Source of the DNA: Bacteroides sp.
Lineage (GTDB): Bacteria; Bacteroidota; Bacteroidia; Bacteroidales; Bacteroidaceae
Direction: 5' to 3'
DNA: 64,000 nucleotides
Assembly: GCF_028690125.1 (NCBI RefSeq)
Contig: NZ_JAQVBV010000002.1
Location: 124,001 to 188,000, forward strand
Shown: one piece after another, positions 17,549 through 24,871 of the stretch
Layout of the letters: each line of letters begins with the position of its first letter
How positions within the stretch are numbered: position 1 is the first letter of the stretch
Made by a program: the position numbers and the translations under genes
The notes under the pieces: generated by a model
What the model saw: the letters and a program-made list of their open reading frames with translations, nothing else
Databases searched by the model: none
Told to the model about the DNA's origin: nothing

Positions 17549-18394
17549 ATGAAACTGAAAGAAAGAATCCATTATTTTTTGCATGACCAGAAACTGAAAC
17601 ATAAATTATATGTTATCATTTTCGAATCGGACACCCCTGCAGGAAAACTGTTCGATGTGATTCTTATCGGTTGTATCTTATTTAGCGTATTACTGGTTAT
17701 TATTGAAAGCCTGAAAGGTCTTCCTCACTGGCTGGAAACTCCTTTTATCATTGCAGAATATCTTTTTACAGCATTCTTCACTTTCGAATATATAACGAGG
17801 ATCTATTGTTCTCCCCAACCACGGAAATACATTTTCAGTTTTTTCGGAATAGTTGATTTGCTAGCTACCCTCCCTCTCTATGTCGGTCTTATTTTTCCGG
17901 GTGCGCGCTATCTACTTATTATCCGGGCATTCCGTCTGATAAGAGTATTCCGTGTTTTCAAACTGTTCAAATTCCTAAATGAAGGGGAACGTCTGCTCAC
18001 GGCTCTCCGTGAAAGCAGTAATAAAATAGGGGTTTTCTTTCTGTTTGTCGTTATTCTGGTAACGTCTATCGGAACATTAATGTATATGATAGAAGGTACT
18101 CAACCTAATTCTGAGTTCAATAACATTCCGAATAGCATCTATTGGGCTATTGTCACTATGACCACTGTTGGTTATGGAGACATTACTCCGGTCACCGGAC
18201 TCGGGAAATTTTTATCGGCAATTGTTATGTTAATTGGCTATACTATTATTGCTGTACCTACCGGAATCGTATCTGTTTCAATGATGAAAGAGTATAAACG
18301 ACGAATGGAAAAAGAGTGCCCCAACTGCCATCGCCCGGGACATGAAGAAAACGCTGAGTTCTGCAAATACTGCGGACACAATCTGGAAAAATAA
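17549..18394 (+). CDS. Voltage-gated-type K+ channel with C-terminal zinc ribbon
   Basis: 281 aa from the ATG at 17549; a TTG at 17531 would overlap the upstream stop. It has six membrane segments, an S4-like helix with spaced arginines (IIRAFRLIRVFRVFKLFKF) and the pore signature TMTTVGYGD. The last 30 residues form a zinc ribbon of two CxxC pairs (CPNC and CKYC), an unusual cytoplasmic tail. It conducts K+ across the inner membrane. It is probably co-transcribed with the lytic transglycosylase. The identity of the channel is certain; the gating stimulus is not. Confidence 0.92.
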   Translation: MKLKERIHYFLHDQKLKHKLYVIIFESDTPAGKLFDVILIGCILFSVLLVIIESLKGLPHWLETPFIIAEYLFTAFFTFEYITRIYCSPQPRKYIFSFFGIVDLLATLPLYVGLIFPGARYLLIIRAFRLIRVFRVFKLFKFLNEGERLLTALRESSNKIGVFFLFVVILVTSIGTLMYMIEGTQPNSEFNNIPNSIYWAIVTMTTVGYGDITPVTGLGKFLSAIVMLIGYTIIAVPTGIVSVSMMKEYKRRMEKECPNCHRPGHEENAEFCKYCGHNLEK

Positions 18395-18458
18395 AGATAT
18401 CGCAAATAAGTACTTGTTCATCATTAGAATCTATTATTTTTCAAAGTAATCATCAGTC

Positions 18459-18544
18459 TGTCATCTATAGTATCGCGAAGAATCTCCTCTTTTCAGTATA
18501 CTCTAAAGAAGAGGTTGTTCCTCCCTACGGTCGTCTGAATGACA
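18459..18544. repeat. REP-like imperfect palindrome between convergent genes
   Basis: The element is bounded by TGTCAT (18459-18464) and ATGACA (18539-18544), with an inner hairpin CCTCTTT/AAAGAAGAGG. It has the look of the short dispersed palindromes seen in Bacteroides intergenic regions and may act as a bidirectional terminator. Genome-wide copy number cannot be judged here. Confidence 0.45.
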
Positions 18545-18574
18545 AAAAGAGAATATTGTATAATACAAACTAAT

Positions 18575-18958
18575 CTAGGCTTCAGACTTCAATTCCGGAC
18601 GCTTGGCGAAATGTTCAAATAAAAATACAAAGATACATCCTACGCCATAGCAGACAATATCTTTCCAATCGAAAGTTGAACCTAAAGCAATCCTAGCGGC
18701 CCGGTTAGTTACTCCCAATGTCTCTACTAATTGAAAATACTGCAATACTTCCACAAAACAAGCAAATAAAAAAACATAGAAAGGCATTCGGGGAATGCCT
18801 GTAGGCAGAAAAATCCGCACAAAACTATAGACTAACACAACGACTAACGCGTCTCCCAAATAAGGACGTATGAAACTATCGCGTACATATAGAGCGATTA
18901 ATACTTCAACACAAAATATTACGATAAAACTAATGATGTAAAATATCCTTTTTTTCAT
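18575..18958 (-). CDS. DUF2809 family membrane protein
   Basis: 127 aa with four predicted membrane helices. The sequence GDALVVVLVYSFVR and VTNRAARIALGSTFDWKDI fit the DUF2809 pattern of small integral membrane proteins. The function is unknown. It is a single gene, separated from the next minus-strand gene by about 235 bases with no other feature than a weak palindrome TCTCATAGTAATGAGA. Confidence 0.8.
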   Translation of the reverse strand: MKKRIFYIISFIVIFCVEVLIALYVRDSFIRPYLGDALVVVLVYSFVRIFLPTGIPRMPFYVFLFACFVEVLQYFQLVETLGVTNRAARIALGSTFDWKDIVCYGVGCIFVFLFEHFAKRPELKSEA

Positions 18959-19193
18959 GTTATCTTCAACTATCTTAGAACAATACAGTTTTTGGTTTGC
19001 GAATATACAATAAAATACCGCTTCAGCCTATTATGACAAGTGATTATTCTCACCACAATAAGAATAAATATTCATTGTAACTAGAAATTTTTCTCATAGT
19101 AATGAGAATGCTTTGAGAAAGTAATCATCTGTAAAATGCTTAGCATCGTATTAAAAATAAATAGAATTAATTCCGCCAACAGTCAATGAAATT

Positions 19194-19991
19194 TCATTTC
19201 GTAGGAGAAGGTGAAGAAGAGTTCTGTTTTTCTGTCAGATATTTCCAATAGCGAACTGGCATATCTTGTTTATGTTTTCGCGGATTCAGCCGTTCTTTAA
19301 TGCAAATCGCTTTAAAGTAGGTTTTCCAGAGTTGCTGAAAAAGTTTTTCATCTTTATCCATCAGGCTTTCATCCAACATACCGGTGATAAGATGAGCTTC
19401 ACGGCTGTTATCATCAAAAGAGATTTCGGTAACTTCTTGTAGATCATAATAAAAGCCATAACGTCGTTTCATATCATAGATAATCCATTTTTGATCGGCA
19501 AAACGATCTTTGAAGTGCTGAATAGTTAGTGGCAAAGCATTATACTGTGGTTCAAAAGCAGCAAAAAACGTCCCGTCAGCCGCTTTCTGAAAACGAACAA
19601 ATTGTAACAAACGAATGCGTTCCCAATCTACTTTCTTCCAGATATGCGCCAATTGGAGTACATCGGGATCTGCAAAATTGGTTTCTATGGAACGGGGAGC
19701 GTCAATCGTCTTTCGGATATAGCGAAAAAGCAACATTCCCACTTCCGGAAGTTCCGACAACCAGCTTTGTGTCAGGCATCCCAAAGCAGAAGAAGAGACT
19801 TTTTTCTGTAAGCCATTCCATACGCGGGTAGCTTTTTCCTCATCTGTTATGACAGTATGCATCTCCTCATAAAATAAGGGCAACGGGTCACCTTCCGACA
19901 ATAATAAATCGGGAAAAGTCTTGCGGAAATAAGCGTCAAAGACAGCAGTCAGCAGACCGTCGAAGGTTTTATCATAGACAAAAACAATCAT
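19194..19991 (-). CDS. TIGR03915-type DNA metabolism protein (DUF4130)
   Basis: 265 aa. The start MIVFVYDKTFDGLLTAVFDA and the later LQFVRFQKAADGTFFAAFEP, HFKDRFADQKWIIYDMKRRYGFYYD are diagnostic of the TIGR03915 family. Its ATG overlaps the stop of the radical SAM gene (ATGA), the usual partner (TIGR03916). In some genomes the two are joined to a uracil-DNA glycosylase domain. The pair is thought to act in DNA repair or modification, but the chemistry is undetermined. The UDG partner is not adjacent here; a UDG-like gene is at 34019-34603. Confidence 0.88.
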   Translation of the reverse strand: MIVFVYDKTFDGLLTAVFDAYFRKTFPDLLLSEGDPLPLFYEEMHTVITDEEKATRVWNGLQKKVSSSALGCLTQSWLSELPEVGMLLFRYIRKTIDAPRSIETNFADPDVLQLAHIWKKVDWERIRLLQFVRFQKAADGTFFAAFEPQYNALPLTIQHFKDRFADQKWIIYDMKRRYGFYYDLQEVTEISFDDNSREAHLITGMLDESLMDKDEKLFQQLWKTYFKAICIKERLNPRKHKQDMPVRYWKYLTEKQNSSSPSPTK

Positions 19992-21271
19992 GGATTTTCA
20001 AGAATTGGGAAAATACCAAAATCTAACGTCAATTGTTGTTCGTCAATTTTCTTTTTGCCCCTAGGGACTAAAAGGCTGCGTACCCGTTGAGGGGTCAATT
20101 CGTGTACTGTCTGCATAGGCAGTTCTTTGCAGGTGATGAAATATTGTGCTTTCTTCATCACAATTCCTATCTTCTTCAATTCGTAATATCCTAAACGAGA
20201 AAAACGACGGGAAGCAACTATTAATTTGGCTGATTTCACACCAATACCCGGTACACGAAGCAGCATTTCATAATCGGCTTTGTTGATGTCTACCGGGAAA
20301 CGTTCGGGATGGCGTAAAGCCCATGATAATTTCGGATCTATCTCCAAATCAAGATCCGGGTAAGCATCATCCACTATTTCATCGACTTTGAACTGATAGA
20401 AACGCATCAGCCAGTCAGCCTGATACAAACGGTTTTCTCGTACCAAAGGTGGTTGTTTGAGAGCAGGAAGACGCTTATCATAGGTATTCACAGAGACATA
20501 TCCCGAGTAATAGACACGTTTCATAGTAGGTCCTTTATAAAGCGACGACGAAAGAAAAAGAATGTCTTTATCCGATTCTGAGGTAGCACCCACAATCATC
20601 TGGGTACTCTGCCCGGCAGGTGCAAAACGAGGTGCATGACGAAACCTTTGACGTTCTTCTTTGCTTTCGAGCACTCCTTGCTGTATATACTTCATCGGAG
20701 CAAAAACACTTTTATGGTCTTTTTCCGGAGCTAAGAGTTTCAGATTTTCCTCTTTAGGGATTTCAACATTCACACTCAAACGGTCGGCATAAAGTCCGGC
20801 TTCATTCACCAACTCTCGGCTAGCTCCAGGAATACTTTTAAGATGAATATATCCATTAAAACGATACACTAAACGAAGATCTTTGGCTACACGTACAAGC
20901 CGTTCCATTGTATAATCCGGATTACGAACGACCCCGGAACTGAGAAACAGTCCTTCAATATAATTGCGACGATAAAACTCCATTGTCAATTCCACCAATT
21001 CAGAAACAGCTAAAGTAGCTCGTGGAAGATCATTACTACGCCGATTGATACAATAAGCACAATCATAGATGCAATAATTAGTAAGCATGATTTTGAGCAA
21101 TGAAATACACCGCCCGTCCTCAGCAAAGCTATGACAAATACCCCATCCGCCGACAGTGTTGCCAAGCATGCCCGGTTTATTGGAGCGCACCGTTCCACTA
21201 GAGGCACAGGAAACATCATACTTGGCAGACTCTGCCAGTATTTTTAGTTTAGCAAGGACATTCTCATTCAC
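19988..21271 (-). CDS. TIGR03916 radical SAM protein with helix-hairpin-helix tail
   Basis: 427 aa from a GTG start (MNENVLAKLK); no ATG lies near. The radical SAM cluster motif is CIYDCAYC (CxxxCxxC), binding a 4Fe-4S cluster that cleaves S-adenosylmethionine. The C-terminus has a helix-hairpin-helix (INKADYEMLLRVPGIGVKSA), a DNA-binding element. Family knowledge: putative DNA modification/repair radical SAM protein linked to TIGR03915. The upstream box TATATTFG-type sequence TATATTTG is at 21295-21302. Function is inferred from the DNA-binding tail and the partner gene. Confidence 0.88.
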   Translation of the reverse strand: MNENVLAKLKILAESAKYDVSCASSGTVRSNKPGMLGNTVGGWGICHSFAEDGRCISLLKIMLTNYCIYDCAYCINRRSNDLPRATLAVSELVELTMEFYRRNYIEGLFLSSGVVRNPDYTMERLVRVAKDLRLVYRFNGYIHLKSIPGASRELVNEAGLYADRLSVNVEIPKEENLKLLAPEKDHKSVFAPMKYIQQGVLESKEERQRFRHAPRFAPAGQSTQMIVGATSESDKDILFLSSSLYKGPTMKRVYYSGYVSVNTYDKRLPALKQPPLVRENRLYQADWLMRFYQFKVDEIVDDAYPDLDLEIDPKLSWALRHPERFPVDINKADYEMLLRVPGIGVKSAKLIVASRRFSRLGYYELKKIGIVMKKAQYFITCKELPMQTVHELTPQRVRSLLVPRGKKKIDEQQLTLDFGIFPILENP

Positions 21272-21294
21272 AACTTACAATAGAATTAGTCACG

Positions 21295-21302
21295 CAAATA
21301 TA
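21295..21302 (-). promoter_or_regulatory. -7 box TATATTTG for the radical SAM/TIGR03915 operon
   Basis: Minus-strand TAnnTTTG match 23 bases upstream of the GTG start, just downstream of the histone-like gene terminator. Confidence 0.45.
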
Positions 21303-21307
21303 AAGGA

Positions 21308-21341
21308 AAAAGGGCACGTCGCCAAAACGACATGCCCTTTT
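21308..21341 (-). terminator. Intrinsic terminator of the histone-like gene
   Basis: AAAAGGGCA (21308-21316) pairs with TGCCCTTTT (21333-21341), extended by GTCG/CGAC after one mismatch. The U-rich tail is on the minus strand, so it ends the gene at 21374-21550. Confidence 0.7.
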
Positions 21342-21373
21342 CTTTCTTCTGATATCTGAGTAGACTCCTATTC

Positions 21374-21550
21374 TTATTTTTTAGAAGCTTCCAAAGATGC
21401 TTTACGGAATTCTTTCATTGCTTTTTCGATTTCCAAAGAAGCCTTACGAGCACGAGTTCCTGCTGCTTTATTACCATTTTCAATTTGAGCATTAGCATCT
21501 TTTGAGAATTCAGCATACATAGCTGCTACCTTTTCTACCAATTCTTTCAT
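21374..21550 (-). CDS. Histone H1-like small basic protein
   Basis: 58 aa, MKELVEKVAAMYAEF at the N-terminus and GTRARKASLEIEKAMKEFRK near the C-terminus, ending SKK. It is rich in Ala, Lys and Glu and matches the short Bacteroidetes histone H1/Hc1-like proteins, presumed nucleoid-associated. AAAAGGATT directly precedes the ATG, and a TATTTTTG box lies at 21583-21590. It is a well-isolated unit with its own terminator, consistent with high expression. DNA binding is inferred from the family. Confidence 0.85.
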   Translation of the reverse strand: MKELVEKVAAMYAEFSKDANAQIENGNKAAGTRARKASLEIEKAMKEFRKASLEASKK

Positions 21551-21582
21551 AATCCTTTTATTTTTTCGTTAATAATGTGTGG

Positions 21583-21590
21583 CAAAAATA
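21583..21590 (-). promoter_or_regulatory. -7 box TATTTTTG for the histone-like gene
   Basis: Minus-strand TAnnTTTG match 32 bases upstream of the ATG. Confidence 0.5.
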
Positions 21591-21683
21591 CACTGTTTCC
21601 CGAAATAAACGCATAAAAACAATATTTTTTTTGAATTAATCTGCGAAAAATCCCCAAAAAAAGAGCTTTTCAGCATTTTTACC

Positions 21684-21691
21684 TACCTTTG
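21684..21691 (+). promoter_or_regulatory. -7 box TACCTTTG, five bases before the AlbA_2 start codon
   Basis: TACCTTTG followed by CAGCT and ATG at 21697. There is no room for a Shine-Dalgarno if transcription starts at the expected place. Confidence 0.55.
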
Positions 21692-21696
21692 CAGCT

Positions 21697-22341
21697 ATGA
21701 AACCGCTTACAGATACCGATTATATGCATACTCTGATTGCTGAAGGGGAGCATCAGCAACAGGACTTTAAATTTGAAATATCCGATGCCCGAAAGATAGC
21801 TAAAACGCTGTCAGCTTTTTCAAATACAGACGGTGGCAGATTACTTATCGGCGTAAAGGATAATGGACGAATTGCCGGTGTACGTTCGGAAGAAGAAAAA
21901 TATATGATTGAAGCAGCCGCCCAACTTTACTGTTTGCCGGAAGTGAGCTATGAAATGCAAACTTATATTGTGGAAGGTCGCCAAGTATTGGTAGTCACTA
22001 TTGAAGAAAGTGCTCATAAACCGGTTTATGCCAAAGATGAAAACGGTAAACCTCTCGCCTATCTCCGTATTAAAGATGAAAATATCTTGGCAACACCAAT
22101 TCATTTACGTGTCTGGCAACAAAGCGACAGTCCCCGTGGTGAATTAATTTGCTATACTGAACGGGAGCAACTCCTACTTGACCAGTTGGAACAGGGCACT
22201 TTGCTTTCTCTCAACCGATATTGTCGGCAAACGGGTATTTCCCGTCGTTCCGCCGAACATCTGCTAGCTAAATTTGTTCGTTATGACATCGTAGAACCTG
22301 TGTTCGAAAACCACAAATTCTACTTCCGTATAAAAAAATGA
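21697..22341 (+). CDS. AlbA_2 (Schlafen-type) domain protein with winged-helix-like tail
   Basis: 214 aa. Residues 10-130 fit the AlbA_2 domain: QQDFKFEISDARKIAKTLSA, NTDGGRLLIGVKDNGRI and HKPVYAKDENGKPLAYLR. The C-terminal part (LNRYCRQTGISRRSAEHLLA) looks like a helix-turn-helix. AlbA_2 domains occur in nucleic-acid-binding and Schlafen-like proteins; this short form is often annotated as an ATP-binding protein. It is probably a transcriptional or RNA-linked regulator, but nothing in the context tells the target. The symporter gene starts 36 bases later. Confidence 0.82.
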   Translation: MKPLTDTDYMHTLIAEGEHQQQDFKFEISDARKIAKTLSAFSNTDGGRLLIGVKDNGRIAGVRSEEEKYMIEAAAQLYCLPEVSYEMQTYIVEGRQVLVVTIEESAHKPVYAKDENGKPLAYLRIKDENILATPIHLRVWQQSDSPRGELICYTEREQLLLDQLEQGTLLSLNRYCRQTGISRRSAEHLLAKFVRYDIVEPVFENHKFYFRIKK

Positions 22342-22377
22342 ATGACCTCATCGCTATTTAATATTGGATATTAAACT

Positions 22378-23766
22378 ATGGGATTTATCAACGAAATCAA
22401 TGACCTACTTTGGACATACATCCTAATAATCATGCTACTAGGTTGCGCAATCTGGTTCAGCATACGCACGAAATTTGTACAGTTCCGTATGCTGCGCGAA
22501 ATGATTGTACTGCTAAGTGAGTCTGCCGGAAAAGGTAAACAAAGCGAAAAACACGTATCATCTTTTCAGGCATTCGCCATTTCCATTGCCAGCCGTGTAG
22601 GAACAGGTAATCTGGCAGGAGTAGCTACTGCAATTGCTGTCGGAGGTCCCGGTGCTATTTTCTGGATGTGGGTGATTGCTTTATTGGGTGCTTCAAGTGC
22701 CTTTATCGAATCGACCTTAGCACAGTTGTACAAGATACGCGGAAAAGACTCTTTTATGGGCGGACCGGCTTACTATATGAAGAAAGGATTGAAACAACCT
22801 TGGATGGGAATGCTTTTCGCCGTACTTATCAGTATCACTTTTGGCTTTGCCTTCAACTCAGTACAGAGCAATACCATTTGTGCTGCTGCCGAACATGCAT
22901 TTGGTTTTGATCATATGATATTAGGTAGTATCCTGACTGTACTGACATTAGTTATTATTTTCGGAGGTATTCACCGTATCGCCCGTGTCAGTAGTATTAT
23001 TGTACCAGTTATGGCATTAGGATATATAGGACTGGCATTTATCATCGTTCTGCTCAACATTACTCATTTACCGGAAGTCATTTCACTGATCGTAAGCAAT
23101 GCTTTCGGTTGGGAACAGGCTTTGGGAGGAGGGGTCGGTATAGCATTGATGCAAGGTATCAAACGTGGATTATTCAGCAATGAAGCCGGTATGGGTTCGG
23201 CACCGAATGCGGCAGCTACGGCAAACGTCTCACACCCGGTTAAACAGGGATTGATACAAACACTGGCTGTATTTACAGATACATTGTTGATTTGTACATG
23301 TACTGCGTTCATTATTTTGTTTAGCGGTGTCCCACTGGACGGCACAACTAATGGCGTACAATTAACACAACAAGCATTGACCAACGAGATAGGTGCATCC
23401 GGAAGTATTTTTGTGGCCATAGCTCTTTTCTTTTTTGCTTTCAGCAGCATACTGGGAAATTATTATTACGGAGAAGCCAATATTCGTTTTATCACCCAGA
23501 AAAAATGGGTACTCTATATTTATCGGATATTAGTAAGCGGTATGGTACTTTTCGGTGCACTTGCCACCCTTGATATGGCCTGGAGTCTGGCAGACATCAC
23601 TATGGCACTGATGGCAATCTGTAACCTGATTGCGATTCTATTTCTAGGTAAATACGCTATTCGTTTACTCGCAGACTACCACGCCCAGAAGAAAGCTGGC
23701 ATTTCAAGCCCTGTTTTTAAAAAAGAGAGAATGCCGGACATCGAAAAGGACTTGGAATGTTGGTGA
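22378..23766 (+). CDS. Alanine/glycine:cation symporter (AGCS family)
   Basis: 462 aa with about 10-11 membrane segments. The AGCS signature is present: FQAFAISIASRVGTGNLAGVATAIAVGGPG and later GLFSNEAGMGSAPNAAATA. Family members import alanine or glycine with Na+ (or H+) across the inner membrane. It probably shares a transcript with the AlbA_2 gene. No terminator is visible before the next promoter box at 23784. Confidence 0.94.
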   Translation: MGFINEINDLLWTYILIIMLLGCAIWFSIRTKFVQFRMLREMIVLLSESAGKGKQSEKHVSSFQAFAISIASRVGTGNLAGVATAIAVGGPGAIFWMWVIALLGASSAFIESTLAQLYKIRGKDSFMGGPAYYMKKGLKQPWMGMLFAVLISITFGFAFNSVQSNTICAAAEHAFGFDHMILGSILTVLTLVIIFGGIHRIARVSSIIVPVMALGYIGLAFIIVLLNITHLPEVISLIVSNAFGWEQALGGGVGIALMQGIKRGLFSNEAGMGSAPNAAATANVSHPVKQGLIQTLAVFTDTLLICTCTAFIILFSGVPLDGTTNGVQLTQQALTNEIGASGSIFVAIALFFFAFSSILGNYYYGEANIRFITQKKWVLYIYRILVSGMVLFGALATLDMAWSLADITMALMAICNLIAILFLGKYAIRLLADYHAQKKAGISSPVFKKERMPDIEKDLECW

Positions 23767-23783
23767 AACCCAACTGTTTTTCT

Positions 23784-23791
23784 TACCTTTG
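23784..23791 (+). promoter_or_regulatory. -7 box TACCTTTG upstream of the 210-aa gene
   Basis: Plus-strand TAnnTTTG match; predicts a leader of about 80 nt before the ATG at 23879. Confidence 0.45.
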
Positions 23792-23878
23792 CACTCAAAT
23801 TAGTGAACGGCAAATTAATACAGTTTGATCCTGTGCACTTTGGACTTTATTTGTAACCTGTAATTTGTAAACATAACA

Positions 23879-24511
23879 ATGGGCTTATTTGGTTTATTCA
23901 AAAAAAAATCCGATGAAACAAAAGTCGGCAATGTAGAAGATTTCATATCACTGACCCGGGTTTATTTCCAATCAGTAATTGCTACGAATCTCGGTATCAC
24001 AAACATTCGTTTCTTACCCGATGTAGCAAACTTCAAACGTTTGTTTAAAGTGCCGACGCAAAACGGAAAACTAGGTCTTGCCGAAAAAACTGCTTCACGT
24101 AAAATGCTGATGCAAGATTACGGTCTGAGTGAAGGATTCTTCAAAGAAATTGATGCTTCCGTGAAACGTAACTGTCGCACGCAGAATGATATCCAGTCTT
24201 ATTTATTTATGTATCAGGGATTCTCCAACGACCTGATGATGCTAATGGGCAACCTGATGCAATGGAAATTCCGTATGCCTTCTATTTTTAAGAAAGCACT
24301 TTACGGTATGACCAAAAAGACTGTACACGACGTATGTACCAAATTAGTATGGAAAGCTGACGATGTACATAAGACTGCCACTGCTGTCCGCCAATACAAA
24401 GAACGTCTTGGATATTCGGAAGACTGGATGACAGAATATGTGTACAATATCGTGATGCTCGCCAAGAAGGAGCCGAAACGGAAAGGAGACGACACGGAAA
24501 CGAAAAAATAA
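23879..24511 (+). CDS. Conserved-looking cytoplasmic protein of unknown function
   Basis: 210 aa. It begins MGLFGLFKKKSDETK, a pattern often seen in small membrane-proximal proteins, and continues as an all-alpha sequence rich in Lys, Met and Phe, with no signal peptide, membrane helix or catalytic motif. The C-terminus is strongly charged (KKEPKRKGDDTETKK). I do not recognise the family. Codon use resembles the neighbours, it has a promoter box upstream and a strong terminator downstream, so it is a real single-gene unit. Confidence 0.8.
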   Translation: MGLFGLFKKKSDETKVGNVEDFISLTRVYFQSVIATNLGITNIRFLPDVANFKRLFKVPTQNGKLGLAEKTASRKMLMQDYGLSEGFFKEIDASVKRNCRTQNDIQSYLFMYQGFSNDLMMLMGNLMQWKFRMPSIFKKALYGMTKKTVHDVCTKLVWKADDVHKTATAVRQYKERLGYSEDWMTEYVYNIVMLAKKEPKRKGDDTETKK

Positions 24512-24564
24512 ATCGTCCAAAATGTTAGAAAGAAAAAAATAATCGTAAAGAATGATATGTCAGT

Positions 24565-24593
24565 AAAAGCGGAGTTAGTTTAACTCCGCTTTT
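24565..24593 (+). terminator. Strong intrinsic terminator
   Basis: AAAAGCGGAGTTA (24565-24577), loop GTT, then TAACTCCGCTTTT (24581-24593) and further T residues. A perfect 13-bp stem ends the 210-aa gene. Confidence 0.88.
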
Positions 24594-24660
24594 TTGTTAT
24601 CTTTATAGACTATTTTACTTCCGCAAGTGTATTTCCGAAGCTTCAGAAGGACTTTATTTA

Positions 24661-24761
24661 CCTGTTTGTTGAATATTAATAGTCTATATCTCAACTATTA
24701 ATAACCTACATCTCAGCTATTAATACTCTACATCTCAGTTATTAATAGTCTACAAACAGGC
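24661..24761. repeat. Four 22-bp tandem repeats with TATTAATA cores, flanked by an inverted 9-mer
   Basis: Units start at 24674, 24696, 24718 and 24740. Each begins TATTAATA (palindromic) followed by a variant of GTCTACATCTCAGC; the last unit diverges at its end. CCTGTTTGT (24661-24669) and ACAAACAGG (24752-24760) flank the array as an inverted repeat. It lies 110 bases upstream of the KamA-like gene. A 22-bp period is about two helical turns, suggesting a same-face protein-binding array. It is not a CRISPR: no spacers. Confidence 0.75.
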
Positions 24762-24871
24762 TGTAAACAGCAGAAAACAGGTTTTTCAATGCACTTTCGA
24801 AAGTTAGGCAAGGTATAATATACTGTATCAATATTAAATTTATTAATTAACCAATAAAAGAAAAATTGCTT

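Noticed and set aside
24674..24761. CRISPR array
   Set aside because: The 22-bp units are contiguous with no unique spacers and no cas genes are present.
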